Assembly (NCBI RefSeq): GCF_039538765.1
Contig: NZ_BAABCJ010000002.1
Span: 62,001 to 126,000 of the forward strand
DNA: 64,000 nucleotides
Direction: 5' to 3'
Origin: Zhihengliuella alba
Lineage (GTDB): Bacteria; Actinomycetota; Actinomycetes; Actinomycetales; Micrococcaceae
Position numbers and translations under genes: made by a program. The notes beneath the pieces were generated by a model. It was not told the origin of the DNA. It did no database searches and saw only the letters and a list, made by a program, of their open reading frames with translations. Below, piece after piece: positions 16,107 to 24,466 of the stretch. Within the stretch, counting starts at the first letter, position 1. Each line of letters starts with the position of its first letter.

Positions 16107-16112
16107 AGTCTA
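16107..16112 (-). promoter_or_regulatory. Candidate -10 element of the modA operon (leaderless)
   Basis: TAGACT on the minus strand lies seven bases before the ATG at 16099. It lies in the 60-bp divergent gap shared with moaA, so the two promoters are very close and may be co-regulated. Confidence 0.5.
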
Positions 16113-16147
16113 GTCGCCGCGGCATGGAGTTAGGCCCGCAGGTGGTC

Positions 16148-16153
16148 TACGCT
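16148..16153 (+). promoter_or_regulatory. Candidate -10 element of moaA (leaderless)
   Basis: TACGCT lies six bases before the moaA ATG. The AAGG touching the ATG is too close to act as a normal ribosome site, so a leaderless transcript is favoured. Confidence 0.45.
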
Positions 16154-16159
16154 CGAAGG

Positions 16160-17350
16160 ATGGGAACCACCCGCGTCAGCCTCCAGACGACCCGGCCGAG
16201 GTCGGAGGGCCAGCGCGACACCGGAGGCCTCGCGCCCGCCCCCGAGCCGGCGGCCGGCACCGCTGCGCCCGGCACCCGGGGAGTGGACGCCGCCGCCTGG
16301 CCGCGGGACGCCGGACCGGTCGAGAAGCCCCTCGTGGATCGCTTCGGCCGGGTCGCGAGCGACCTGCGCATCTCGCTCATCGACAAGTGCAATCTCCGCT
16401 GCACCTACTGCATGCCGGCCGACGGCATGGCCTGGCTGCCCAAGAGCCGTCTCCTGACCGGCGAGGAGGTCCGCCGCCTGGTGACCATCGGGGTCCGGGA
16501 CCTCGGTGTCCGGGAGCTGCGCCTCACCGGTGGAGAACCGCTGGTCCGGGTCGACTTGGTGGACATCGTCGCGGGTCTGCGCGCCGACCACCCCGAGCTC
16601 CCCATCTCCCTGACGACCAATGCCGTCGGGCTGGCCAAGAAGGCCCGGCCGCTCGCCGACGCCGGGCTCAGCCGCATCAACGTCTCGCTGGACACCCTCC
16701 ACGCGGGCACGTTCCAGGAGCTGGCCCGCCGCAACCACCTGCAGGCGACGCTCGACGGGATCGACGCCGCCGTCGACGCCGGACTGGGGGCTCCCCTGAA
16801 GATCAACACGGTCCTTATGCGCGGCGTCAACGACCACGAGGCCGCGGACCTGCTCGCGTGGGCGGTGGAGCGCGGGTTCGAGCTGCGATTCATCGAGCAG
16901 ATGCCGCTGGACGCCGACCACGGCTGGCGCAAGGACAACATGGTCACCTCGGCCGAGATCCACGAGAGGCTGTCCGAGCGCTTCGTCCTCTCCGCCGACC
17001 CGAGGGACCGCGACGGCGCACCGGCCGAGCGCTTCCAGGTAGCCCACCGGGCCGACCCGGGCCGGGTCGTCGGGACCGTCGGCATCATCGCCTCGGTGAC
17101 GGAGCCGTTCTGCTCCGATTGCCGGCGCACGCGCATCACCGCGGAAGGCAAGGTCATGGCGTGCCTCTTCTCCCGCGAGGAGACTGACCTCTCCGAGCTG
17201 CTCCGCTCCGGCGCCAGTGACGACGACGTCGCGGACCGCTGGCGCGAGGCCATGTGGGGCAAGCCCCGGGCGCACGGCATGGGCCATCCGGGCCTCGGCG
17301 ACGACGACTTCGTCCAGCCGGACCGGAGCATGAGCGCCATCGGCGGTTGA
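16160..17350 (+). CDS. moaA: GTP 3',8-cyclase
   Basis: Radical-SAM enzyme that starts molybdenum cofactor synthesis by cyclising GTP. The 396-residue protein has an N-terminal extension of about 55 residues before the core. The SAM cluster motif CNLRCTYC lies near residue 77, then RLTGGEPLVR. The C-terminal iron-sulfur site is given by FCSDCRRTRITAEGKVMAC, and the protein ends in the conserved Gly-Gly (SAIGG). An in-frame extension exists upstream, but the ATG at 16160 is supported by the promoter spacing. moaD follows after 82 bases. It is transcribed away from the mod operon. Confidence 0.95.
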   Translation: MGTTRVSLQTTRPRSEGQRDTGGLAPAPEPAAGTAAPGTRGVDAAAWPRDAGPVEKPLVDRFGRVASDLRISLIDKCNLRCTYCMPADGMAWLPKSRLLTGEEVRRLVTIGVRDLGVRELRLTGGEPLVRVDLVDIVAGLRADHPELPISLTTNAVGLAKKARPLADAGLSRINVSLDTLHAGTFQELARRNHLQATLDGIDAAVDAGLGAPLKINTVLMRGVNDHEAADLLAWAVERGFELRFIEQMPLDADHGWRKDNMVTSAEIHERLSERFVLSADPRDRDGAPAERFQVAHRADPGRVVGTVGIIASVTEPFCSDCRRTRITAEGKVMACLFSREETDLSELLRSGASDDDVADRWREAMWGKPRAHGMGHPGLGDDDFVQPDRSMSAIGG

Positions 17351-17432
17351 CCCGCCCCGCCGGCCCACGCGGCCGGCTCCGCCCCGGGCATCGCGAGCCC
17401 CACCAGACCCGACTCCCCCTGGAGGAGCCATC

Positions 17433-17762
17433 ATGAGAATCCGCTATTTCGCGGCCGCGGCCGCCGCGGCGGGACGCCAGCAGCAGGACATCGCCGTCTC
17501 CGCCCTTCCCGAGCCGACGCTCGGCGCGCTCCTGGAGCACGTCGCGGCGCTCCACCCCGCCGGGGACCGTCGCCCGGAACCGGCCGCGGTCGGCGCCGGG
17601 GAGACCAGCCGCGGCGCGGCCCCGGTCCGCCGGACGCCGTCGCTGGCCCGAGTGATCTCGCGCTCGAGTTTCCTCGTCAACGAGGTCAGCGTGCGGGACC
17701 GCGGGCACCCGCTGGGCGACGAGGACGTGGTCGACGTCCTGCCGCCGTTCGCCGGTGGATAG
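17433..17762 (+). CDS. moaD: Molybdopterin synthase sulfur carrier subunit
   Basis: Ubiquitin-like sulfur carrier whose C-terminal Gly-Gly is thiocarboxylated and donates sulfur to MoaE. The 109-residue protein ends DVLPPFAGG, the diagnostic tail. It is longer than the usual roughly 80 residues because of an insert of about 25 residues (RPEPAAVGAGETSRGAAPV and flanks) in the middle of the fold. The ATG is preceded by GGAGGAG at good spacing. It lies behind moaA and ends 33 bases from the convergent M16 peptidase gene. No activating moeB-like gene is present in this window. Confidence 0.88.
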   Translation: MRIRYFAAAAAAAGRQQQDIAVSALPEPTLGALLEHVAALHPAGDRRPEPAAVGAGETSRGAAPVRRTPSLARVISRSSFLVNEVSVRDRGHPLGDEDVVDVLPPFAGG

Positions 17763-17779
17763 CCGGACGACCCGCCCCC

Positions 17780-17797
17780 GACGCCCGGTGGGGCGTC
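17780..17797. terminator. Hairpin between convergent moaD and M16 peptidase genes
   Basis: GACGCCC, loop GGTG, then GGGCGTC: a perfect seven-pair stem with a four-base loop, overlapping the peptidase stop codon. There is no T-tract on either strand. It may act as a bidirectional terminator. Confidence 0.35.
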
Positions 17798-19127
17798 AGA
17801 GGCCGAAGTCGGCCGCCGTGTCGAAGGGGCCCACGACCGTGACGGTCCGCCGCCGGCCGGCGAGCTCGCGGGCCAGGTCCTGGACGTCCTGGGCCGTCAC
17901 GGCCCGGATCTTCTCCAGGGTGGTGTCGATGTCCTGGAAGTGCCCGGTGACGAGCTCGGCCCGGCCGAGCCGGGACATGCGCGAGCCCGGATCCTCGAGC
18001 GCGAGGACCAGCCCTCCGGAGATCTGGCCCACGGCCTTGGCGATCTCCTGCTCGGTGACGCCCTCGGCGGCCAGGCGCTCCAGCTCCGCGCCGAGCAGCT
18101 GGATGACCTGCCCGGTCTTCGCGGGAGAGCATCCGGCGTACATGCCGAAGTAGCCGGCGTCCGAGTACGCGGCCGAGAACGAGTACGTCGAGTAGACCAG
18201 GCCGCGCCGCTCGCGGATCTCCTGGAAGAGCCGCGAGGACATGCCGCCGCCGAGGATCGTGTTGAGCACACTCATCGTCTGGCGGCGCTCGTCCGTGGCG
18301 ATGATGCCCGGGCAGCCCATGATGATGTTGGCCTGCTCCACGGGGCGGCGGATCACGTCCACCGTGTGCTGGCCCTCGATCACCGCGGGCCGGTTGTCCC
18401 GGCGCTTGACCGGCTCCGCCCCCGGCTCGAGCTCCCACCCGGCCCGGGAGAGGGCCTCGAGGACCTGGCGGCAGACGTCGTCGTGGTCCAGGGACCCGGC
18501 GGCGGTGATGACGATCTCCTGCGGCGCGTAGTACCGCCGGTAGTGCTCCAGCACGGCCTCGCGCCGGATCCCCTGGATCGCCTCGGGGGTGCCTCCGATG
18601 GGCCGGCCGAGCGGGTGCTCGCCGAGCACGGCGGAGGCGAAGTTCTCGTGGGCGACGTCGCCGGGGTCATCGCTGTCCATGGCGATCTCCTCGAGGATGA
18701 CGTCGCGTTCCTGCTCCAGGTCCTCCGGGTCGAGGACCGCGGAGGTGACCATGTCCGCGATCACGTCGATCGCCAGCGGCAGGTCCGAGTCGAGGACCCG
18801 CGCGTAGTAGCAGGTGTGCTCTTTCGCCGTCGCGGCGTTGGACTCGCCGCCGACCTCGTCGAACGCCGAGGCGATGTCGAGGGCCGTGCGGCGGGAGGTT
18901 CCCTTGAACAGGAGGTGCTCGAGGAAGTGGGTCGATCCATGCATCCCCGCGGCCTCGTCGCGGGATCCGACGCCGACCCAGAAGCCGATCGTCGCCGAAC
19001 GCTGTCCGGGCATCGCTTCGGTCAGGACCCGGACCCCGCCGGGGAGGACCGAGCGGCGCACTACTGCGCCGCCTGCCTCCCCGTGCAGGATGCTGGATGC
19101 GGACCCGTCGAGGGGTACCAGAGCCAT
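17796..19127 (-). CDS. M16 family zinc metallopeptidase (pitrilysin/MPP-like)
   Basis: A 443-residue processing-peptidase-like protein. It carries the inverted zinc motif HFLEHLLFKGT near residue 67 and the downstream Glu in the helix around AKEHTCYYARV, then ASAVLGEHPLGRPIGG and the C-terminal MSSRLFQEIRERRGLVYSTYS. It has no signal peptide and is probably cytosolic. The position directly after pnp is conserved in actinobacteria (PepR in mycobacteria). The ATG at 19127 starts 16 bases after the pnp stop codon, so the two genes are likely co-transcribed. The substrate is unknown. Confidence 0.9.
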   Translation of the reverse strand: MALVPLDGSASSILHGEAGGAVVRRSVLPGGVRVLTEAMPGQRSATIGFWVGVGSRDEAAGMHGSTHFLEHLLFKGTSRRTALDIASAFDEVGGESNAATAKEHTCYYARVLDSDLPLAIDVIADMVTSAVLDPEDLEQERDVILEEIAMDSDDPGDVAHENFASAVLGEHPLGRPIGGTPEAIQGIRREAVLEHYRRYYAPQEIVITAAGSLDHDDVCRQVLEALSRAGWELEPGAEPVKRRDNRPAVIEGQHTVDVIRRPVEQANIIMGCPGIIATDERRQTMSVLNTILGGGMSSRLFQEIRERRGLVYSTYSFSAAYSDAGYFGMYAGCSPAKTGQVIQLLGAELERLAAEGVTEQEIAKAVGQISGGLVLALEDPGSRMSRLGRAELVTGHFQDIDTTLEKIRAVTAQDVQDLARELAGRRRTVTVVGPFDTAADFGL

Positions 19128-19143
19128 CGAGTGGGTCGCGTCC

Positions 19144-21378
19144 CTACTCTGCCGGCTGCTCGGCGGTCTCGGAGGCGTCCTCCGCGACGACCGGGGCCAG
19201 GGAGAGCTTGCCGCGGTCGTCGACCTTGGTCAGCTCGACCTGGAGCTTCTGGCCCACGGAGAGGACGTCCTCGACGTCGTCGACGCGCTTGCCACCGGCG
19301 AGCTTGCGGAGCTCGGAGATGTGGAGCAGGCCGTCCTTGCCCGGCATCAGCGAGACGAACGCGCCGAAGGTCGTCAGCTTCACGACCGTGCCCAGGTAGC
19401 GCTCGCCGACCTCGGGAACCTGCGGGTTCGCGATGGCATTGATGGCGGAGCGGGCGGCCTCGGCGGACTCGCCGTCCGTGGCGCCGATCAGGACCGTGCC
19501 GTCGTCCTCGATGGAGATGTCGGCGCCGGTGTCCTCCTGGATCTGGTTGATCATCTTGCCCTTCGGGCCGATGACCTCGCCGATCTTGTCCACCGGGATC
19601 TTCACCGAGATGATGCGCGGTGCGAACTCGCTCATCTCGTCCGGCGCGTCGATCGCCGCGTTGAGCACATCGAGGATGTGCAGGCGGGCCTCGCGGGCCT
19701 GCTTCAGCGCTGCGGCCAGCACCGAGGCCGGGATGCCGTCCAGCTTGGTGTCCAGCTGGATGGCGGTGACGAACTCGGCGGTGCCGGCGACCTTGAAGTC
19801 CATGTCGCCGAACGCGTCCTCGGCGCCCAGGATGTCGGTCAGCGCGGCGTAGCGGGTCTCACCGTCGACCTGGTCGGAGACCAGGCCCATGGCGATGCCG
19901 GCGACCGGTGCGCGCAGCGGCACGCCGGCGTTGAGCAGCGACAGCGTGGAGGCGCAGACGGAGCCCATCGACGTCGAGCCGTTGGAGCCGAGGGCCTCCG
20001 AGACCTGGCGGATCGCGTAGGGGAACTCCTCGCGCGACGGCAGCACCGGCACGATGGCGCGCTCGGCGAGGGCGCCGTGGCCGATCTCGCGGCGCTTCGG
20101 GGAGCCCACGCGGCCCGTCTCTCCGGTGGAGTACGGCGGGAAGTTGTAGTTGTGCATGTAGCGCTTGCGCGTCACCGGCGACAGCGAGTCGATCTGCTGC
20201 TCCATCTTGAGCATGTTCAGCGTGGTGACACCCATGATCTGGGTCTCGCCGCGCTCGAAGATCGCGGAGCCGTGCACGCGGGGCAGGACCTCGACCTCGG
20301 CCGTCAGCTGACGGATGTCGGTCAGGCCGCGCCCGTCGATGCGGACCTGCTCGGTGAGGATGCGCTGGCGCACGACCTTCTTGGTCAGCGAGCCGAAGGC
20401 CTTGGAGACCTCGCCGGCGCGTCCCTCGAACTGCTGGCCCTCGGCGGCCAGCGCCTCGACGACCTCGTCGCGGAAGATGCTCGAGGCGTTCTCGCGCTCC
20501 TGCTTGTCCGCGATCGAGAAGATCTCGGTCAGGCGGGCGGTCGCCTTCTCCTCGACGGCGGCGAAGACGTCGTCCTCGTAGTCGCGGAAGACCGGGAACT
20601 CGACGGCCGGCTTGGCGGCGCGGGAGGCGAGGTCGGCCTGCGCCTCGCAGAGGACCTTGATGAACGGCTTCGCGGCCTCGAGGCCCTCGGCGACGACGTC
20701 CTCGGTCGGGGCGGTGGCACCGCGCTCCTTGATGAGGTTCCAGGCGTTGTCGGTCGCCTCGGCCTCGACCATCATGATCGCGATGTCGTCCTCGGTCTGG
20801 CGGCCGGCGACCACCATGGAGAAGACGGCGTCCTGCAGCTGCGAGTGCTTCGGGAAGGCGACCCACTGGGCGGAGCCGTTGCCGTCGTCCACGAGCGCGA
20901 CGCGCACGCCGCCGATCGGGCCGGAGAACGGCAGGCCGGAGAGCTGCGTGGACATCGACGAGGCGTTGATCGCCACGACGTCGTACAGGTCGTCCGGGTT
21001 GATGGACAGGACGGTCACGACGACCTGGACCTCGTTGCGCAGCCCCTTGACGAAGGCCGGGCGCAGCGGGCGGTCCATGAGGCGGCAGGCCAGGATGGCC
21101 TCGGTCGAGGGGCGGCCCTCGCGGCGGAAGAAGCTGCCCGGGATGCGGCCGGCAGCGTACATGCGCTCCTCGACGTCCACGGTCAGCGGGAAGAAGTCGA
21201 AGCCTTCGCGCGGGTGCTTGCCCGCCGTGGTGGCGGAGAGCATGGAGGTGTCCTCGTCGATGAGGACGAGGGCGGAACCGGCGGCCTGCTTGGCGAGGCG
21301 GCCGGTCTCGAAGCGGATGGTGCGGGTGCCGAAGCGGCCGTTGTCGATCACGGCTTCGGCGAATTGGACGTCAGACAA
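19144..21378 (-). CDS. pnp: Polyribonucleotide nucleotidyltransferase (PNPase)
   Basis: Phosphorolytic 3'-5' exoribonuclease and RNA polymerase for mRNA turnover. The 744-residue protein has two RNase PH-like cores (FETGRLAKQAAGSALV near the start; RIDGRGLTDIRQL in the second), then the KH domain with VIGPKGKMINQIQEDTG and the S1 domain with GAFVSLMPGKDGLLHISEL. The frame continues upstream as non-homologous sequence. The start is placed at a TTG (21376-21378) because GGAGA precedes it at about seven bases and the protein then opens MSDVQFAEAVIDNGRFG, as in relatives. A weak TTG start and long leader fit known autoregulation of pnp in other bacteria. Confidence 0.95.
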   Translation of the reverse strand: MSDVQFAEAVIDNGRFGTRTIRFETGRLAKQAAGSALVLIDEDTSMLSATTAGKHPREGFDFFPLTVDVEERMYAAGRIPGSFFRREGRPSTEAILACRLMDRPLRPAFVKGLRNEVQVVVTVLSINPDDLYDVVAINASSMSTQLSGLPFSGPIGGVRVALVDDGNGSAQWVAFPKHSQLQDAVFSMVVAGRQTEDDIAIMMVEAEATDNAWNLIKERGATAPTEDVVAEGLEAAKPFIKVLCEAQADLASRAAKPAVEFPVFRDYEDDVFAAVEEKATARLTEIFSIADKQERENASSIFRDEVVEALAAEGQQFEGRAGEVSKAFGSLTKKVVRQRILTEQVRIDGRGLTDIRQLTAEVEVLPRVHGSAIFERGETQIMGVTTLNMLKMEQQIDSLSPVTRKRYMHNYNFPPYSTGETGRVGSPKRREIGHGALAERAIVPVLPSREEFPYAIRQVSEALGSNGSTSMGSVCASTLSLLNAGVPLRAPVAGIAMGLVSDQVDGETRYAALTDILGAEDAFGDMDFKVAGTAEFVTAIQLDTKLDGIPASVLAAALKQAREARLHILDVLNAAIDAPDEMSEFAPRIISVKIPVDKIGEVIGPKGKMINQIQEDTGADISIEDDGTVLIGATDGESAEAARSAINAIANPQVPEVGERYLGTVVKLTTFGAFVSLMPGKDGLLHISELRKLAGGKRVDDVEDVLSVGQKLQVELTKVDDRGKLSLAPVVAEDASETAEQPAE

Positions 21379-21634
21379 AGTGTCTTCTCCGTATCTATGT
21401 GCGGAGGACACAGCCTCATCGCTTCGCTCGGCCGGGCGGCGCCCGGGCGGAGGCGAGGATGCACCCGGTCTTCGATCGAGGTCCACGGCGCTCCGGCGGC
21501 CGGATCCGACCGGCCGGGGGCACCCCGTAGACCACTACCGAGGACCGCGAATGCCGATGATGGGCTGCGCTCCGTTGGTGTTGGAAGTGCTATTCGGTTG
21601 TGCGGGCGTGTTGCACGCCCAGTACACAGACTAA
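21379..21634 (-). promoter_or_regulatory. pnp 5' leader and promoter region with small hairpins
   Basis: This is the stretch between the rpsO terminator and the pnp start codon, with no credible gene. It holds a perfect seven-pair hairpin at 21604-21620 (GGGCGTG, three-base loop, CACGCCC), a CCGGGC-GGC-GCCCGG hairpin near 21432-21447, and the GGAGA ribosome site next to the TTG start. A clear -10/-35 pair was not found; GAATAGCACT near 21588-21597 on the minus strand is the most AT-rich candidate. In other bacteria the pnp leader is the target of PNPase autocontrol, so this is where such control would act. Confidence 0.4.
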
Positions 21635-21677
21635 AGGCGGCGACCCGGCAGAGAAAACCTCCGTCGGGTCGCCGCCT
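21635..21677 (-). terminator. Intrinsic-type terminator downstream of rpsO
   Basis: A perfect 12-pair stem (GGCGGCGACCCG / CGGGTCGCCGCC at 21636-21647 and 21665-21676, plus one A-T pair) with a 17-base loop. On the minus strand it lies 14 bases after the rpsO stop codon and is followed by TTTAG. This is the strongest hairpin in the window. Confidence 0.7.
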
Positions 21678-21690
21678 GAAGTCAACGAGC

Positions 21691-21960
21691 CTACTTGCGC
21701 AGGCCGAGGCGCTCGATGAGTGCGCGGTAGCGCACGATGTCGACGCGCTTCAGGTAGTCGAGCATGCGACGACGGCGACCGACCAGGGCCATCAGGCCGC
21801 GGCGGGTGTGGTGGTCGTGCTTGTGCGACTTCAGGTGCTCGGTCAGGTCCGAGATACGACGGGTCATCACTGCAACCTGCACCTCGGGCGAACCGGTGTC
21901 GCCCTCGTGCGTTGCGTACTCCTTGATGATCTCAGTCTTCACAGCGGCGTCAAGGGCCAC
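21691..21960 (-). CDS. rpsO: 30S ribosomal protein S15
   Basis: Primary 16S rRNA-binding protein of the small-subunit platform. The 89-residue length is exactly canonical. It shows the family core: HEGDTGSPEVQVAVMTRRI, HLKSHKHDHHTRRGL, and MALVGRRRRMLDYL ending in RALIERLGLRK. The start is a GTG at 21958-21960 with AGGAG five bases upstream. A terminator follows, separating it from pnp, the usual downstream partner. Confidence 0.98.
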   Translation of the reverse strand: MALDAAVKTEIIKEYATHEGDTGSPEVQVAVMTRRISDLTEHLKSHKHDHHTRRGLMALVGRRRRMLDYLKRVDIVRYRALIERLGLRK

Positions 21961-22049
21961 AATAACTCCTAGAGTTGTACCGCGAACAGGTGCGCGCCCT
22001 CGCGGGCGCCAGCGCCCTCCACCGCGGACTGCAGCGGGCACCGTCGTCC

Positions 22050-22055
22050 AGTCTA
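22050..22055 (-). promoter_or_regulatory. Candidate -10 element upstream of rpsO
   Basis: TAGACT on the minus strand, about 90 bases before the rpsO GTG, within TGATAGACTGG. The -35 region is GC-rich and unconvincing. Confidence 0.3.
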
Positions 22056-22127
22056 TCAGCCCACGCCCGGGCGCGGGTCCGGCCCGGCCCGGTCGCCGCC
22101 GCAGCGCCGCTCCCCGGCGGGGGCCGG

Positions 22128-22901
22128 TCAGCCGCGGTCCGCGCGCCAGGCGTGCGTGTAGTACGGCAGCTCGATCCGCTCCCCCGGCGCGTGGCCGAGG
22201 TGCTCGTAGAGGTACCAGTCGAGGTTCGCGCGCACCGTGGCACGGGTCGCCTCCGTCGCGCGCAGGTAGTAGGCCCGCGACTTCGCCAGCTCGCCCAGGA
22301 ACTCGGGGGTCACCGGCTCGCGCCAGCGCTCGTGGTGCGCGCGCCAGGGGCCCAGGCCCGGGCCCTTCTCCGGCTCGAACTCGGGCCGGTGCACGTCGCC
22401 GGCGTGCATGATCCGTGCGAGCCGGTGCACCCAGGGGACGGTGACGTCGAGCTGGTTCCAGACCAGCGCCAGCGCGCCGCCGGGGCGCAGCACCCGGACG
22501 GCCTCCGCCGTCGCGCGCTCCGGGTCGACCCAGTGCCAGGCCTGGGCGCAGACGACGACGTCGAACGCCGCCTCCTCGAGGCCCGTCGCCTCGGCGGGCG
22601 CCTCGACGCAGCGGACGCCGGGCAGCTTGGCGGCCAGCGCGCGGAGCATGTCCGCGGAGGGGTCCAACGCCGTGACGCTCGCCCCGCGCTCGAGCAGCTG
22701 GGCCGTCAGGATGCCGGTGCCGGCCCCGACGTCCAGGACGTCTGCGCCCGAGCCGAGGAGGAAGTCCACGGCGCCCGCCGGATAGGCGGGGCGCACGGCG
22801 TCGTAGTGGTCGGCGCCGTCGGTGAATGCCTCGCCGATCTCGGCGCGGATGCGCGGGGCCCGCCGGGGCAGGTTGGGCACCGGCGCGGGCTGGTCGCTCA
22901 C
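22128..22901 (-). CDS. Class I SAM-dependent methyltransferase
   Basis: A 257-residue methyltransferase. The SAM-binding motif I is VLDVGAGTGILTAQLLERG near residue 55, motif II is VTALDPSADML, and the post-motif is FDVVVCAQAWHWVDPERA, a pattern common in the methyltransferase type-11 family. Relatives annotated this way have no agreed substrate. The GTG start lies three bases after the ribF stop codon, so it is probably translated from the ribF transcript. Nothing in the sequence indicates what it methylates. Confidence 0.85.
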   Translation of the reverse strand: MSDQPAPVPNLPRRAPRIRAEIGEAFTDGADHYDAVRPAYPAGAVDFLLGSGADVLDVGAGTGILTAQLLERGASVTALDPSADMLRALAAKLPGVRCVEAPAEATGLEEAAFDVVVCAQAWHWVDPERATAEAVRVLRPGGALALVWNQLDVTVPWVHRLARIMHAGDVHRPEFEPEKGPGLGPWRAHHERWREPVTPEFLGELAKSRAYYLRATEATRATVRANLDWYLYEHLGHAPGERIELPYYTHAWRADRG

Positions 22902-22904
22902 GGC

Positions 22905-23903
22905 CTACTCGGTCCGGGCGGCGGGGGCCGTCTCCCCCGTCGACTCCCCGCCGCTGCCGCGGGGGCGGAGGACCGCGCGGGCCTGGGCGACGTCGTCGTT
23001 CATCTGCTCGATCAGCGCGTCCACGCCGCGGTAGGCGACCATGGGACGGAGCCGCTCCACGAACTCGACGCCGACCCGCTGGCCGTAGAGGTCGAAGTCC
23101 TCGACGGGCTCGTCGGGGCGGTCGATCACATGGGCCTCGACCTGGCGGCCGACCCCCTCGAACGTGGGGTTGGAGCCGACCGAGATGGCGGCGGGCCAGC
23201 GCGTGCCCGCCTCGTCCACGAGCCAGCCGGCGTAGACGCCGTCGGCCGGGATGATGCCGTCCGCGGTGGGGGCGAGATTCGCCGTCGGGAAGCCGAGCTC
23301 GCGGCCGCGGGCAGCCCCGTGGACCACCTCGCCGCGCATGCGGTGCGGGCGCCCCAGCACCTCGGCGGCCGTGGCGACGTCGCCGGCGGCGAGGGACTCC
23401 CGGATCCAGGTGGAGGACCAGCGGCGGCCGCTGCCGACGTCGTCGATCCCGACGACGTCGAACCCGTACCGCCGGCCGAGCTCCACCATGGTCTGGAAGT
23501 CGCCGTGGTTGCCGCAGCCGAAGCGGACGTCGTGCCCGATCACCACGGTGCAGGCGCCGAGGGCGTCGACGATGACGCTCTCCACGAACTCCTGCGCGGT
23601 GGCCTGGGCGAAGTCGAGGGTGTAGTGCAGGGTCAGCAGGGCGTCCACGCCGCACTCGGCGATGAGCTCAGTGCGGTCCTCGAGACCCATGATGAGCGGC
23701 GGGGCCTGGTCCGGCTGGTGCACCTGGCGCGGGTGCGGGTCGAAGGTGATGGCGACGGCGGCCGCGTCGCGCCGCTCGGCCTCCCCGACGAGCTGGCGGA
23801 GCACGGCGCAGTGGCCGCGGTGCACGCCGTCGAAGTTCCCGATGGTCACCACGGCGGGGCCGAACCCGGCTGGCACGGCCTCGAGGCCTGTCCAGTGCTG
23901 CAC
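22905..23903 (-). CDS. ribF: Bifunctional riboflavin kinase/FAD synthetase
   Basis: Phosphorylates riboflavin to FMN and adenylylates FMN to FAD. The N-terminal nucleotidyltransferase half has VVTIGNFDGVHRGH near residue 20 and WSSTWIRESLAAGD. The C-terminal kinase half has GRELGFPTANLAP, ISVGSNPTFEG and VEFVERLRPMVAY. The 332-residue length is standard. The GTG start has AGGAG five bases upstream. A Ser/Gly/Glu-rich tail of about 20 residues follows the kinase domain. It lies between two membrane-protein genes and a methyltransferase, in the usual actinobacterial neighbourhood near truB. Confidence 0.96.
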   Translation of the reverse strand: MQHWTGLEAVPAGFGPAVVTIGNFDGVHRGHCAVLRQLVGEAERRDAAAVAITFDPHPRQVHQPDQAPPLIMGLEDRTELIAECGVDALLTLHYTLDFAQATAQEFVESVIVDALGACTVVIGHDVRFGCGNHGDFQTMVELGRRYGFDVVGIDDVGSGRRWSSTWIRESLAAGDVATAAEVLGRPHRMRGEVVHGAARGRELGFPTANLAPTADGIIPADGVYAGWLVDEAGTRWPAAISVGSNPTFEGVGRQVEAHVIDRPDEPVEDFDLYGQRVGVEFVERLRPMVAYRGVDALIEQMNDDVAQARAVLRPRGSGGESTGETAPAARTE

Positions 23904-24046
23904 GTTGCTCCTTCTCTGCGTGGTGTCCGCTCCTCGGATCCGGCCGCGGCCCGATCCGAGTCGACTCTAGTACGGCCGGCGCCGGGCCGCTGTCCCGGCC
24001 CGCCGTCCCGTCCTGCGGTCCTACGGTCCGCTGTCGGCGTCGGCCG

Positions 24047-24466
24047 CTAGGGGGTGGTCCGCGCCCCGGGGGCCCGTTCGCGGTGGCGCACCAGCCACCA
24101 GAGGCCCACCAGGGGCAGGACGAGCGGCACGTAGCCGTAGCCGCTGCCGAAATGGGACCAGACGGCGGGGTGCGCGAAGAGGTGCGGGACGGCGAAGCTC
24201 AGGATCCCGACCACGACGACGCCGACGAACTCGAAGGCGACGGCGGCCAGCGAGAGCCGCCAGCTGCCCGGCCGGCGGGAGGCCAGCGCCACCGTGGCGA
24301 CGATGTAGACGACGGCGGCCAGCGCGCTGAGCAGGTAGGCCACGGGCGCCTCCGAGAACTCGGTGGCGATCTGGTAGCCGGCCCGGGCGGTGGCGGCGAG
24401 GGCGAAGATGCCGTACACGGCGATGATGATGCGGCCCAGTCCGGTCTGCCGCTCCTGCTGTCTCAC
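24047..24466 (-). CDS. Small integral membrane protein
   Basis: A 139-residue protein of unknown function with four hydrophobic helices (about 10-30, 38-60, 70-95, 110-130) and a short basic C-terminus. The GTG start is chosen because it overlaps the stop codon of the preceding membrane gene by four bases (GTGA) and gives a compact four-helix protein; the longer open frame upstream has no homologous look. The pair is probably a co-translated two-component membrane unit, but no known family motif was recognised. Confidence 0.65.
   Translation of the reverse strand: MRQQERQTGLGRIIIAVYGIFALAATARAGYQIATEFSEAPVAYLLSALAAVVYIVATVALASRRPGSWRLSLAAVAFEFVGVVVVGILSFAVPHLFAHPAVWSHFGSGYGYVPLVLPLVGLWWLVRHRERAPGARTTP

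Noticed and set aside
21691..23655. A minus-strand frame of about 650 codons ending in rpsO
   Set aside because: Only the last 89 codons are S15; the upstream part is a shadow of the methyltransferase and ribF genes. The GTG at 21960 with AGGAG is the true start.
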